From contig JARLGJ010000057.1 of the NCBI GenBank assembly GCA_031296105.1, forward strand, positions 62,001 through 126,000: a stretch of 64,000 nt of DNA. Direction: 5' to 3'. The notes beneath the pieces were generated by a model. It saw nothing but the letters and a program-made list of their open reading frames with translations. It did no database searches and was not told the DNA's origin. This stretch comes from Acidobacteriota bacterium. GTDB taxonomy: Bacteria > Acidobacteriota > Terriglobia > Terriglobales > Acidobacteriaceae. Positions 15,465-23,820 of this stretch are shown piece after piece (within the stretch, counting starts at the first letter, position 1; each line of letters starts with the position of its first letter). A program made the position numbers and the translations under genes.

Positions 15465-16487
15465 CTACTTCTTGCCCACGATTTCGTGATGCAACCACTG
15501 CAGAATTTTTCCATCATCTGCCGCGCGCTCTCGATACTCGGACACAGTGCCATAGGCGGCAAAGGCCGCGCCCCGTGGCAGAGCTGCGCGCAGATGCTCT
15601 CTCACGGACTCCGGCACGCTATCGTCAAACGCCGCAAGTTGAAGGCGAACAGAGCGCTGCTTCAATAGTGGAAGCCACTTCACGGGATCAAGCGGCGCAA
15701 CCTTTTCCAGAAAAGATTGCGTGGTGTAGCTATCTCGCTCTGACCCAGGAACAACCGTCGATTTTGCAAGCCAGACCGGCCAATCGCCCCAAGGGTCCAG
15801 GGCATCGACCGCTTGAATGCGGGAATCCGCCGCCGCAGCGAGTATTGCAATCGTGCCGCCCGCACCCTGCCCGAAGATTCCAACGCGAGTCATGTCCAGA
15901 TCGCCTCGGCTGGCAAGATAATTAAGCAGCGCCTGCACATCATGAGTTGACTTGCCCAATGACTCTTGTAGCTCGCTCACAAACCACTGTTTCATGGGCC
16001 GGTTATGGTACCTTTGCCCGGTAAGGGCGGTGGCAAAGCCAACAGCTGCGAAGCCGTCTCGAATGGCGGCACGGCAGAAGCTATCGTCACGAAAGCGATC
16101 CGCGCCCGCTGGAAAACTGTAAAGGAAAACTACAACCGGTGGCCGCTTTACTCCAGTTGGGCGAACTATATAGAGATCGATAGGATCTCCTTGACGCCAC
16201 TGCACCCGCAGTAACTCCCGCGTGAGATCATCAGCTTTATCGATCTCTCCGACCATGACCTGCGTCGAGGGCCATTGCTCAGGTGCCAAATGTATGTCAT
16301 CCCACCTCTCGTTTGGCTGTGACGCCGGCGAGGCAGGAACAGCAGCAGGCAGCGGCGGGCCAGGCTGTTCCATGGCAGAAAGAGGAAGGCACAGCAACAA
16401 TGCCTGCGCCGCCACCAGAACTACAGATTGAAGCTTGGCAACTAGCACTCTAGTGTTTTCCGCGTACTTTAACCCGATAAGATACAT
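15465..16487 (-). CDS. Exported alpha/beta-hydrolase-fold protein lacking the nucleophile Ser
   Basis: A 340-residue protein with an N-terminal signal sequence (hydrophobic core VVLVAAQALLLCLPLSA). The fold is a dienelactone-hydrolase/acyl-peptidase type: VVVFLYSFPAGADRF for the oxyanion loop region, then VGIFGQGAGGTIAILAAA for the nucleophile elbow. The elbow reads G-Q-G-A-G where G-x-S-x-G is expected; codon GGT at 15864-15866 places Gly at 208. A C-terminal His (WLHHE) remains. This suggests a binding or scaffolding pseudoenzyme rather than an esterase. It starts four bases after the stop of the giant secreted protein and ends 21 bp before the TonB receptor. A GTG at codon 14 is an alternative start. 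Confidence 0.75.
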   Translation of the reverse strand: MYLIGLKYAENTRVLVAKLQSVVLVAAQALLLCLPLSAMEQPGPPLPAAVPASPASQPNERWDDIHLAPEQWPSTQVMVGEIDKADDLTRELLRVQWRQGDPIDLYIVRPTGVKRPPVVVFLYSFPAGADRFRDDSFCRAAIRDGFAAVGFATALTGQRYHNRPMKQWFVSELQESLGKSTHDVQALLNYLASRGDLDMTRVGIFGQGAGGTIAILAAAADSRIQAVDALDPWGDWPVWLAKSTVVPGSERDSYTTQSFLEKVAPLDPVKWLPLLKQRSVRLQLAAFDDSVPESVREHLRAALPRGAAFAAYGTVSEYRERAADDGKILQWLHHEIVGKK

Positions 16488-16491
16488 ACTA

Positions 16492-19400
16492 TTACTGAAT
16501 CGTGATCGTCACTTTGATCACATGAGTTGTATTGCTCGTGTCAGTCGCCGTAACTGTCAATGTCTGGGTTCCCGCTTCGCTGTTGACGCTCGACGAAGAT
16601 CCGCCACTTCCTCCGCAGGAGGCAAGCCCCGCTACAACTATTGCAACTACGCCAAGCAGCAGAATTGCACCCTTCTTTCTATGGCGAGTGGCTCCTCCCA
16701 CGGCGAACAAGATTCCCAGCACACCCACCGTTAATGGCCAGTATCTCTTCGGCAGCCGTTCGCCGGCTCCGTGAGAGCTTGCACTGCTGCTGGATTTGAG
16801 CACCGTTATACTCAGTGTGTTCAGGTTTGGTGTATTCGTCGGCGAAATGCTGATGGTCGGGCTGCTCAGCGCACACGTTATGTAAGACGGCAGAGTTCCA
16901 CAACTTAGGGTGATGACGCCTGAATACCCGTTAAGTGAACTCGTGGTCAGCGTGACCGAGCGGGTCTGTCCTACCGCCATCGTGATCGAGCTGGAGGACG
17001 CGCTAACCGAAAAGTCGGGAGTGCCGGTTATGTTCAGCGTCCCGCTGACGAAGCTGAACGTGTAGTTCCCGTTTGCAGCAGACAGGGTTCCGCTGGTGCC
17101 CGTGGAAGATACGACGAAGCTGAGCGGATAGCTGGTTCCCCCCATTGAGGTGGACGTGGCCGTCGTCGTCAACTGCGGCTGGCCGGTAAGCGCGGAACTC
17201 TGTGTATCGCTATTTACAAATCCAGTGACGCTGTACAGACTGGCTACCTCATTGACCAATACCGAAGTATCGAACGGGTAAGCGTAAGAAGTGGTATTCG
17301 CCGTGACCGTCAGCACGGCGGCAGAAACGACCAAACTCTGACTAACCGAGGCAGCGGCTACATAGGTGCCGTCGCCAGCCTGGACTGCGGTCACTGTTAC
17401 CGTGCCTGCTCCAGTTATCGTAAGCACCTGCCCGGATACAGAGGCAGGTCCAGTCACCGTGTAGCTCACCTGCAACCCGGAGGAGGAAGTTCCATTCAGT
17501 GTAATTGGCCCGCTGCCGTAGACCGCATTGTTCTGGAGTGTGAACGCGATCGTCTGCGGCAGATTTCCAGTCACCTTCAGGGTTCCACTCACAAACGGGG
17601 AGAAGGTAATGTTTGAGGGTGCGAGCAGTGTGCCCTGGGAAACATTGATTGTACTGACGTATGGATCAGCCGTTGCCGACAGCGAGAGTGCAGGCGTGCC
17701 GGTGAGATAAGTGGTCATCGATGCAAAAGCCGCAGGGTCCGCGCCATTGGCGCCAGCCAGCAGATTAGCCAGATCGACATTTGGCAGCCATTCGCTAGTC
17801 CCGTCCCACTGGAAGCCGGCAATGCTTGCCGTGAGGGTAGGCGTTGCGGCCCCATACTCCTGCGTCTGGTCGTCAGCGGTCACGCTCACCGTAACAGTTG
17901 CCGCGCCTTTTACCGCACGCACCACGCCGTTGCTGTAGTCCGCAATATAGAGATTCCCCTGGCCATCAAAGGCGAGGGATTGTGGCGAGCTCAGGGTCGC
18001 TGCTGTTGCTTCACCGCCATCTCCGGAATAGCCGCTTTGTCCCTCTTTTCCCACAACCGATTCGATGATTCCAGGAACGCTTCCCCCGGTTACCATGCGC
18101 ACAGCATTCTCTTGTCCATCGGCAATGAAGAGGTTGCCCGAGGCGTCAAGCTTGATATCTCTGGGCGTATTCAGATAAGACGAACTCGCGGATGCGCCAT
18201 CGCCACATGCATTATTAGAGCACTTGGCATTCGCTGTGCCTGCGACTGTATATAGCTGGCCCACAACCGGCGCCGCTCCAGCCAATACAGCTTGCAGTAC
18301 AGGAGGAACCGGGCTGCCTCCGCCGTAGAGTACGGTGACAACAGATTTCTGATAATCGGAGATAAACAGGTTGCCGACTGAGTCAACGAAGATACCGGAC
18401 GGTGCTCCCATAGTGGAGCCTGTGGTGACGGTATAGATGTAACCTTGCACCGGAGAGGAAATACCGAATGCAGAAGACAGAGACTTTCCGCCGTAGATGA
18501 CCCGAACCACTGAGTTACCTGTATCAGCGATAAAGACGTTTCCGGAAGCGTCCACAAAGACACCCTCCGGCGCATTCAGCGTGGCGCTGCCTGACGCCGC
18601 TCCATCGCCCAAGTAACCTGCGGTGCCTGTTCCCGCTACAACGGAGATTGCGCCGCTGGTGCTCACCTCGTAAACGGCATTGAGGCTCCTGTCCGCAATG
18701 TAGAGGTTGCCTGAGCCATCCAATGCCAGCGAGCGCGGAGATTTCAGCTTGGCATCGATGGCCTGTCCTTGACTGCCACAGGCGCTGACCTGCTGCACCG
18801 TGCAGGCCGAGCTGCCGGCGACCACATAGATATAGCCAATTTGCGGAGTAACTCCGGAGAGTGCGGCGCTCAGAACTCCTGGCACGGTATATCCGGCGTA
18901 TACGACCTGAACAACCGGTGGGTCCGAGACATAGACATTCCCTGCGCTGTCAACTGCGACTGCGCTTGGGGAAGCCAACGCAGTGGTAGCCGCGGCCACT
19001 CCATTACTTCCTGTTTGCGACCCGTACTTGCCTGCAAGTGTCTCGATAAGTGTGCCCGCTCCAAGAGGCATGATGACGTAGGACGCGCTTGCCTGACTGC
19101 TTTGACTGTAGTTGTTGGCAATCGCAATTGCGTTAATGGTCATGCTGGAGCTTACCGTGATGGACCCGGTGTATTGCGTGGAACTAGCCGCGCTCGGGAC
19201 AGTGCCATCTGTCGTGTAGTAGATTGCGGCACCACTCGTGGCGTCCGTGATGGTCACGGTTTGTGCCGCGATATAGCTCCCGCCCGCGGGACTGAACGTG
19301 GGCGTAGCCGCCGGAGTTACGATGACATATGCCGCGCTCGCCAGCGCGCTTTGGTTGTACCCGCTGGCGGTAGCGACCGCATTGATGGTCGTGGTCGCGT

Positions 19401-22400
19401 TGACCGTGATCGGTCCCGTATAAAGCGCTGCGGTTGCCGGATCCGGTGTGCTGCCGTCCAGCGTGTAGAAGATCGATGAGCCACTTGTTGCATCTGAGAT
19501 AGTGACGTTCTGCGATGTGGTATAGGTTCCGCCAACCGGACTGAAGGTTGGAGTCGCCGCCGCTTGCTGCTGGTTTATGACGTAAACAGCGCTCGCGGAG
19601 GCCGTCGTATAGCCGCTCAACACTGCGATCACATTGATGGTCGTGGTCGCGTTAACCGTGATCGGTCCCGTATAGAGTGTGGCGGCCGCCGGAGTTGGTG
19701 TGCTGCCGTCAAGCGTGTAGTACAGGGAAGCGCCTCCCGTCGCGTCCGTCAGGGTGACGGTCTGCGATGTCTGATAAACTCCCGCTGCGGGAGTAAAGGC
19801 CGGCTGCGCGGCCTGTAGCGTATAGGTTGCGCTGGCCACCGCACTCTGGCTATAGTTGCTGGCCGTCGCTAGCGCCTGTATGGTCATACTGCGACTCACC
19901 GCGATGGGCCCAGAATAGAGCGTAGAACTCGTACTCGGCGTGCTGCCATCTGTGGTGTAGTAAATGGATGCCCCGCTCACTGTATCTGCCAGCGTCACGC
20001 TCTGGGCCGCGCCATATGTTCCACCCGACGGACTGAAAGTCGGACTCGGCCCGCTGCTGGCAATTGTGTAGATTGCGCTCGCTACGCTGCTCCGGCTGTA
20101 GTTGTTTGCGATGGCCACCGCATTCACGGTCGTCGTCGCGCTTATCGGGAACGCGGCCGTATATAGAGAGGAGATTCCGGGATTTGGAGTGCTGCCGTCT
20201 AATGTGTAGTAGATCGAAGCCCCAGTGGTTGCGTCCGTAATGGTTACACTCTGCCCCGTGCTGTAGGTGCCTGCTGCTGGACTGAACTGGGGAGTCGCGG
20301 CCGGCAGTGTGATGGTGAACGTGCCCATTTCCAAACTGCTCTCGACGAATCCCGGCGCAATGGCGACCGCCTGAATCGTGGTGGTCGTGCCGATCGATAT
20401 CGGCTGACTGTACACGCTGGAAGCTGAAGTCGGAACCGTGCCATCCAGTGTGTAGTAAATCACCGCGCCCGGAGTAGTGGACGACAGACTTACCTGCTGA
20501 GCCGAAGTGTAGGCTCCCCTCGCCGGCGAAAAGGCCGGAGTGGCCGTAACCAGCGAGTACGCGGCGCTGGCCACGCTGCTGCCTGTATATCCGGAAGCTA
20601 TGGCAATAGCGCTTAAGGTCTCCGAAGTAGCGATAGAAATTGGCCCGCTGAAGAGAGTAGACGCACTGGTCGGCCAGCTCCCATCCAATGTGTAGTAGAT
20701 TTTCGCGCCCGTGGTTGTATCTGAGATCGTTACGCTCTGCACCGAGTTGTATGTGCCCGCCGCCAGAGACAAGACCGGAGTATCCGCCTGGGTACCACTG
20801 ATGGTATAGCTTGCGGTAACGGTGTTGCTCTTGTTGATGCCGTTATTGGTTCCGGTTCCACTGCCACCGGTCGCATACGCGGTCAGCGCTGTGGTGGAAT
20901 CAACCGTGATTGGTCCGGAGTAGAGCGTTGGCGTCAGGTCTCCGGTACGCGTGTAGTAGATGTACACGTTGGCGGTCGTATCCGTAATCGACACCTGCTG
21001 CGTACCGGTGTAGGTTCCGGCTGCGGGCGAAAAGACCGGGTCGGCGGCCTGAATAGTGTACTGGGCCTTGGCAACCACGCTGGTGGAATACCCGTCTGCG
21101 GTGGCGATCGCGTTGAGCGTGGTGGCGGCGCTGATTGTAATTGCACTGTCATACACCGTTGAAGAGGTGGTTGGCGTGCTGCCGTCCGTGGTGTAGTAAA
21201 TGGTGGCGCCGCTGGCCGTATCGGAGATCGTGATCGAGAGCGTATCGGTGAACGTTGTACCCGATGCCGGCGAGAAGACTGGCGTCGGCGCCAGCGGATT
21301 GCCGATTTCATACGTGGCGCTGGCTACCGCGCTGACCACATAACCCGGTGCAATCGCAACCGCGTTAATCGTCTCCGTGGTGCTGACGGTAATAGAGCCT
21401 GTGTAGAGAGTGGATGAGGTCGTCGGTGTGCTGCCGTCCGTGGTGTAGTGAATCGAAGCGTTCGTCGTCGTATCCGACAAAGTCACGGTCTGGGCGACAA
21501 GGTAGCGTGCCGAGGCCAGAGAAAATGTGGGCGACGCTGCCGCAACCTGTCCGGAAACACGAATGAGTCCGCCAATGTCATTACCGGATTCAGAGGTCGT
21601 TCCATCGCTGCCGCCCAACGCGAGGTGGGGCAGAGTGTAGCTGCTGCACTGCACCGCAGCCAGTTGCGGACCGTTGTTTGCCGTCACCGAAACTGTAGGA
21701 TTGTAAGGCGCCACGTAGTGCTCGCGGTACACGCTGAGGCCGGGTTCGTCGTTGATTCCGTCCTGCGTCGCGGCGCATTGCGGATCGAAGGGAACGATGT
21801 CGGGAAGTGTGGTATCCGCAATGCTCTCCACCATGTTCATCAGGGTGGTCACCTTGGAGTAGCCGCTGGATGTTGAGTCTGTCACCATGCGGTAGATGGT
21901 CCAGAGCGGGTAAGTACCGTTGCGCAGATTGGGGTAGGAGGTATATTTTCCATCCGCGCTGGGAGCCTTGCAAGTTACCGTGTTAGCCGTTCCCGCCATG
22001 TTGCACGTTGGCAGTTGTCCGCTATAGGAGTTGTACAGCGGATCGACATCATGCACGGTGCCATCGCTGTCAACCCAGCGGATTGAGAGGTAACCGTATT
22101 CCGGCAAGTTCGACGCATTGGCATTCGGCGAGGTAGCCACCGTGTACGACGTGTTATTCGGGTCCACCGAGCCAAATAGTTCATAGCTGAACAGAACGTA
22201 ACCGATCTCATCTTGAACAGGCAGGACGGCCTGGCCAAGTTCCTGATTTAGGATCGTGCCGGTGGAACTGGTATTCGTCAAGGCCGCGATGGTGTCGGCC
22301 ATGCCGACTACGCGGCTGCGGTTGGCATAGCCGGCAGTCTCGGCGGTCGAGGTGGCTTTGTCCAACACGCTGACGCACCACTTATTCAGGGGATTGTTGC

Positions 22401-23736
22401 GCGAAACACCATACATGCGAGCTGCAACGTAATTTTCCTGGGTCAGCCCCAAAGGATTGGCCGTACCGTTGTCTTGTACGCCGCCGGGGTAAATGGTGAC
22501 CATGCCATTGGGAAAGTTTGCCGTGTCAAACATGCTATATTCGGCTACGTTCCACGCGCCTGAGAGGGGATTGGCCAGGACCGGATTCACCGGATTGGTC
22601 GTGGCACTCGGGTTCGCTGGCCCTCCCTGGAACACACCTGTATCGCACTCGTTGCCACTGAACAGCCACGCTGCAGGATACCGCTGCGGCGAGGGCAGAG
22701 TATCGCCGGCGGGAAGACAACTGGTGCACCCCGAGGAGGGTGACGAGGAATCGGTCACCGTGTTGTCGTAAAGCGTAAGGTTCGTGATCCCGTAGCTGCT
22801 TCCGCCATAGGCAATGTATCCCAGGCTGTTGGGGTCGCCACGATTGACGACGACAACCAGTGGCGATGCGCCGTAGGGTATCGCAACCCACGAACCAACG
22901 CTCTGGCTCGTAATTGGATCCAATCCGGTCAAGTTGAAAAGCACCGCCTGCTCCAGAGCCAGGGAGTAGTCGCTCTGAATGGGATAGCCTGTGTAGGGAT
23001 CGACCGGCAGCGCGGTGCCGGGGTTTCCTGGGTTAGACCAACCTAACCCATACAGCAACTTCGTCCCGCTTGCAGGAAACGCCGTCGAGGTAGCGGCAAG
23101 TTCGCGCTGGGTTGCAAATAAGGCATCTTCGGGACGCATCATGCTCACCGCGGCGGTCATGCTCGCGGTCTTGTTGATCACGTTCATGAACTTCTGGGGA
23201 AGGGCCGTGTCGGCGCTTCCGTCATCCCAGACGTTGACGAGATTCTGCGGATCCGGAGGTGTGTTGGTGTCGCCCCATAGCTTAATCTGCGCTCTCGGCG
23301 AGGCCAGAAAGCCTCGCACTGCGACGGTTGAATCCACGCTGAGGTAAGCCCACACTTGACCGCTGTCATTCCACACGATCCAGATTGGTCCTGCTTGATT
23401 TTCAATGCTGCTATCGGAGGTCTGCCGCTGGTCGTAGAGGTAGGCGCAGGAAACGGAAGTGGCCACATAGGTGGTGTCCGAGCTATTTACCAAGGATGGA
23501 ACCGGGCTCAGCAGGCAGGATGAAGACTTATCGACAGTATAATGGTAAGCTTTGCCATTATATTGCTTCGCAAGTTGATAGGCGGCTTCGGCATATAACC
23601 CTGCCTGGGATGATTCCCCGGCGGCGAGCACTTGAACCACTGCTTGCTGGGCGATGACCGAGGGCACAATGAATGGCGCAGTCATCATCAGCAGTGCAGC
23701 CAATAGCCTCTTTAGTTTCAAGCCAAACACACCCAT
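16492..23736 (-). CDS. Giant secreted protein: PBP-like head, ten CHB_HEX repeats, NHL, MBG, C-terminal TM hairpin
   Basis: A 2414-residue protein. After the signal peptide (1-29) a domain of about 700 residues weakly resembles PstS-type phosphate-binding proteins (VLAAGESSQAGLYAEAAYQL, GASPLVVVVNRGDP). Residues about 730-1555 hold ten CHB_HEX_C_1 modules, each with YYTTDGSTP or YYTLDGSTP. About 1560-1945 are NHL/SMP-type propeller repeats (GNLYIADRSLNAVYEV, GNVFIADTGNSVVRVI). About 1950-2290 include MBG-like modules (ADDQTQEYGAATPTLTASI) and an Ig-like domain. Near 2329-2375 two hydrophobic helices flank RHRKKG, followed by CGGSGGSSSS and a terminal beta segment (TQTLTVTATDTSNTTHVIKV). AAAGGG six bases upstream supports the ATG. 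It is followed by the hydrolase-fold gene with a 4-bp gap. It is probably a membrane-anchored surface protein; ligand unknown. Confidence 0.85.
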   Translation of the reverse strand: MGVFGLKLKRLLAALLMMTAPFIVPSVIAQQAVVQVLAAGESSQAGLYAEAAYQLAKQYNGKAYHYTVDKSSSCLLSPVPSLVNSSDTTYVATSVSCAYLYDQRQTSDSSIENQAGPIWIVWNDSGQVWAYLSVDSTVAVRGFLASPRAQIKLWGDTNTPPDPQNLVNVWDDGSADTALPQKFMNVINKTASMTAAVSMMRPEDALFATQRELAATSTAFPASGTKLLYGLGWSNPGNPGTALPVDPYTGYPIQSDYSLALEQAVLFNLTGLDPITSQSVGSWVAIPYGASPLVVVVNRGDPNSLGYIAYGGSSYGITNLTLYDNTVTDSSSPSSGCTSCLPAGDTLPSPQRYPAAWLFSGNECDTGVFQGGPANPSATTNPVNPVLANPLSGAWNVAEYSMFDTANFPNGMVTIYPGGVQDNGTANPLGLTQENYVAARMYGVSRNNPLNKWCVSVLDKATSTAETAGYANRSRVVGMADTIAALTNTSSTGTILNQELGQAVLPVQDEIGYVLFSYELFGSVDPNNTSYTVATSPNANASNLPEYGYLSIRWVDSDGTVHDVDPLYNSYSGQLPTCNMAGTANTVTCKAPSADGKYTSYPNLRNGTYPLWTIYRMVTDSTSSGYSKVTTLMNMVESIADTTLPDIVPFDPQCAATQDGINDEPGLSVYREHYVAPYNPTVSVTANNGPQLAAVQCSSYTLPHLALGGSDGTTSESGNDIGGLIRVSGQVAAASPTFSLASARYLVAQTVTLSDTTTNASIHYTTDGSTPTTSSTLYTGSITVSTTETINAVAIAPGYVVSAVASATYEIGNPLAPTPVFSPASGTTFTDTLSITISDTASGATIYYTTDGSTPTTSSTVYDSAITISAATTLNAIATADGYSTSVVAKAQYTIQAADPVFSPAAGTYTGTQQVSITDTTANVYIYYTRTGDLTPTLYSGPITVDSTTALTAYATGGSGTGTNNGINKSNTVTASYTISGTQADTPVLSLAAGTYNSVQSVTISDTTTGAKIYYTLDGSWPTSASTLFSGPISIATSETLSAIAIASGYTGSSVASAAYSLVTATPAFSPARGAYTSAQQVSLSSTTPGAVIYYTLDGTVPTSASSVYSQPISIGTTTTIQAVAIAPGFVESSLEMGTFTITLPAATPQFSPAAGTYSTGQSVTITDATTGASIYYTLDGSTPNPGISSLYTAAFPISATTTVNAVAIANNYSRSSVASAIYTIASSGPSPTFSPSGGTYGAAQSVTLADTVSGASIYYTTDGSTPSTSSTLYSGPIAVSRSMTIQALATASNYSQSAVASATYTLQAAQPAFTPAAGVYQTSQTVTLTDATGGASLYYTLDGSTPTPAAATLYTGPITVNATTTINVIAVLSGYTTASASAVYVINQQQAAATPTFSPVGGTYTTSQNVTISDATSGSSIFYTLDGSTPDPATAALYTGPITVNATTTINAVATASGYNQSALASAAYVIVTPAATPTFSPAGGSYIAAQTVTITDATSGAAIYYTTDGTVPSAASSTQYTGSITVSSSMTINAIAIANNYSQSSQASASYVIMPLGAGTLIETLAGKYGSQTGSNGVAAATTALASPSAVAVDSAGNVYVSDPPVVQVVYAGYTVPGVLSAALSGVTPQIGYIYVVAGSSACTVQQVSACGSQGQAIDAKLKSPRSLALDGSGNLYIADRSLNAVYEVSTSGAISVVAGTGTAGYLGDGAASGSATLNAPEGVFVDASGNVFIADTGNSVVRVIYGGKSLSSAFGISSPVQGYIYTVTTGSTMGAPSGIFVDSVGNLFISDYQKSVVTVLYGGGSPVPPVLQAVLAGAAPVVGQLYTVAGTANAKCSNNACGDGASASSSYLNTPRDIKLDASGNLFIADGQENAVRMVTGGSVPGIIESVVGKEGQSGYSGDGGEATAATLSSPQSLAFDGQGNLYIADYSNGVVRAVKGAATVTVSVTADDQTQEYGAATPTLTASIAGFQWDGTSEWLPNVDLANLLAGANGADPAAFASMTTYLTGTPALSLSATADPYVSTINVSQGTLLAPSNITFSPFVSGTLKVTGNLPQTIAFTLQNNAVYGSGPITLNGTSSSGLQVSYTVTGPASVSGQVLTITGAGTVTVTAVQAGDGTYVAAASVSQSLVVSAAVLTVTANTTSYAYPFDTSVLVNEVASLYSVTGFVNSDTQSSALTGQPQLTTTATSTSMGGTSYPLSFVVSSTGTSGTLSAANGNYTFSFVSGTLNITGTPDFSVSASSSSITMAVGQTRSVTLTTSSLNGYSGVITLSCGTLPSYITCALSSPTISISPTNTPNLNTLSITVLKSSSSASSHGAGERLPKRYWPLTVGVLGILFAVGGATRHRKKGAILLLGVVAIVVAGLASCGGSGGSSSSVNSEAGTQTLTVTATDTSNTTHVIKVTITIQ

Positions 23737-23820
23737 AAACTACCCTTTCCATCAAACAGCAGCGTTGCAAGACACACACTTACTTCAGCGACTGGTTCCC
23801 GTTAAGGTCCACTACCTGCT

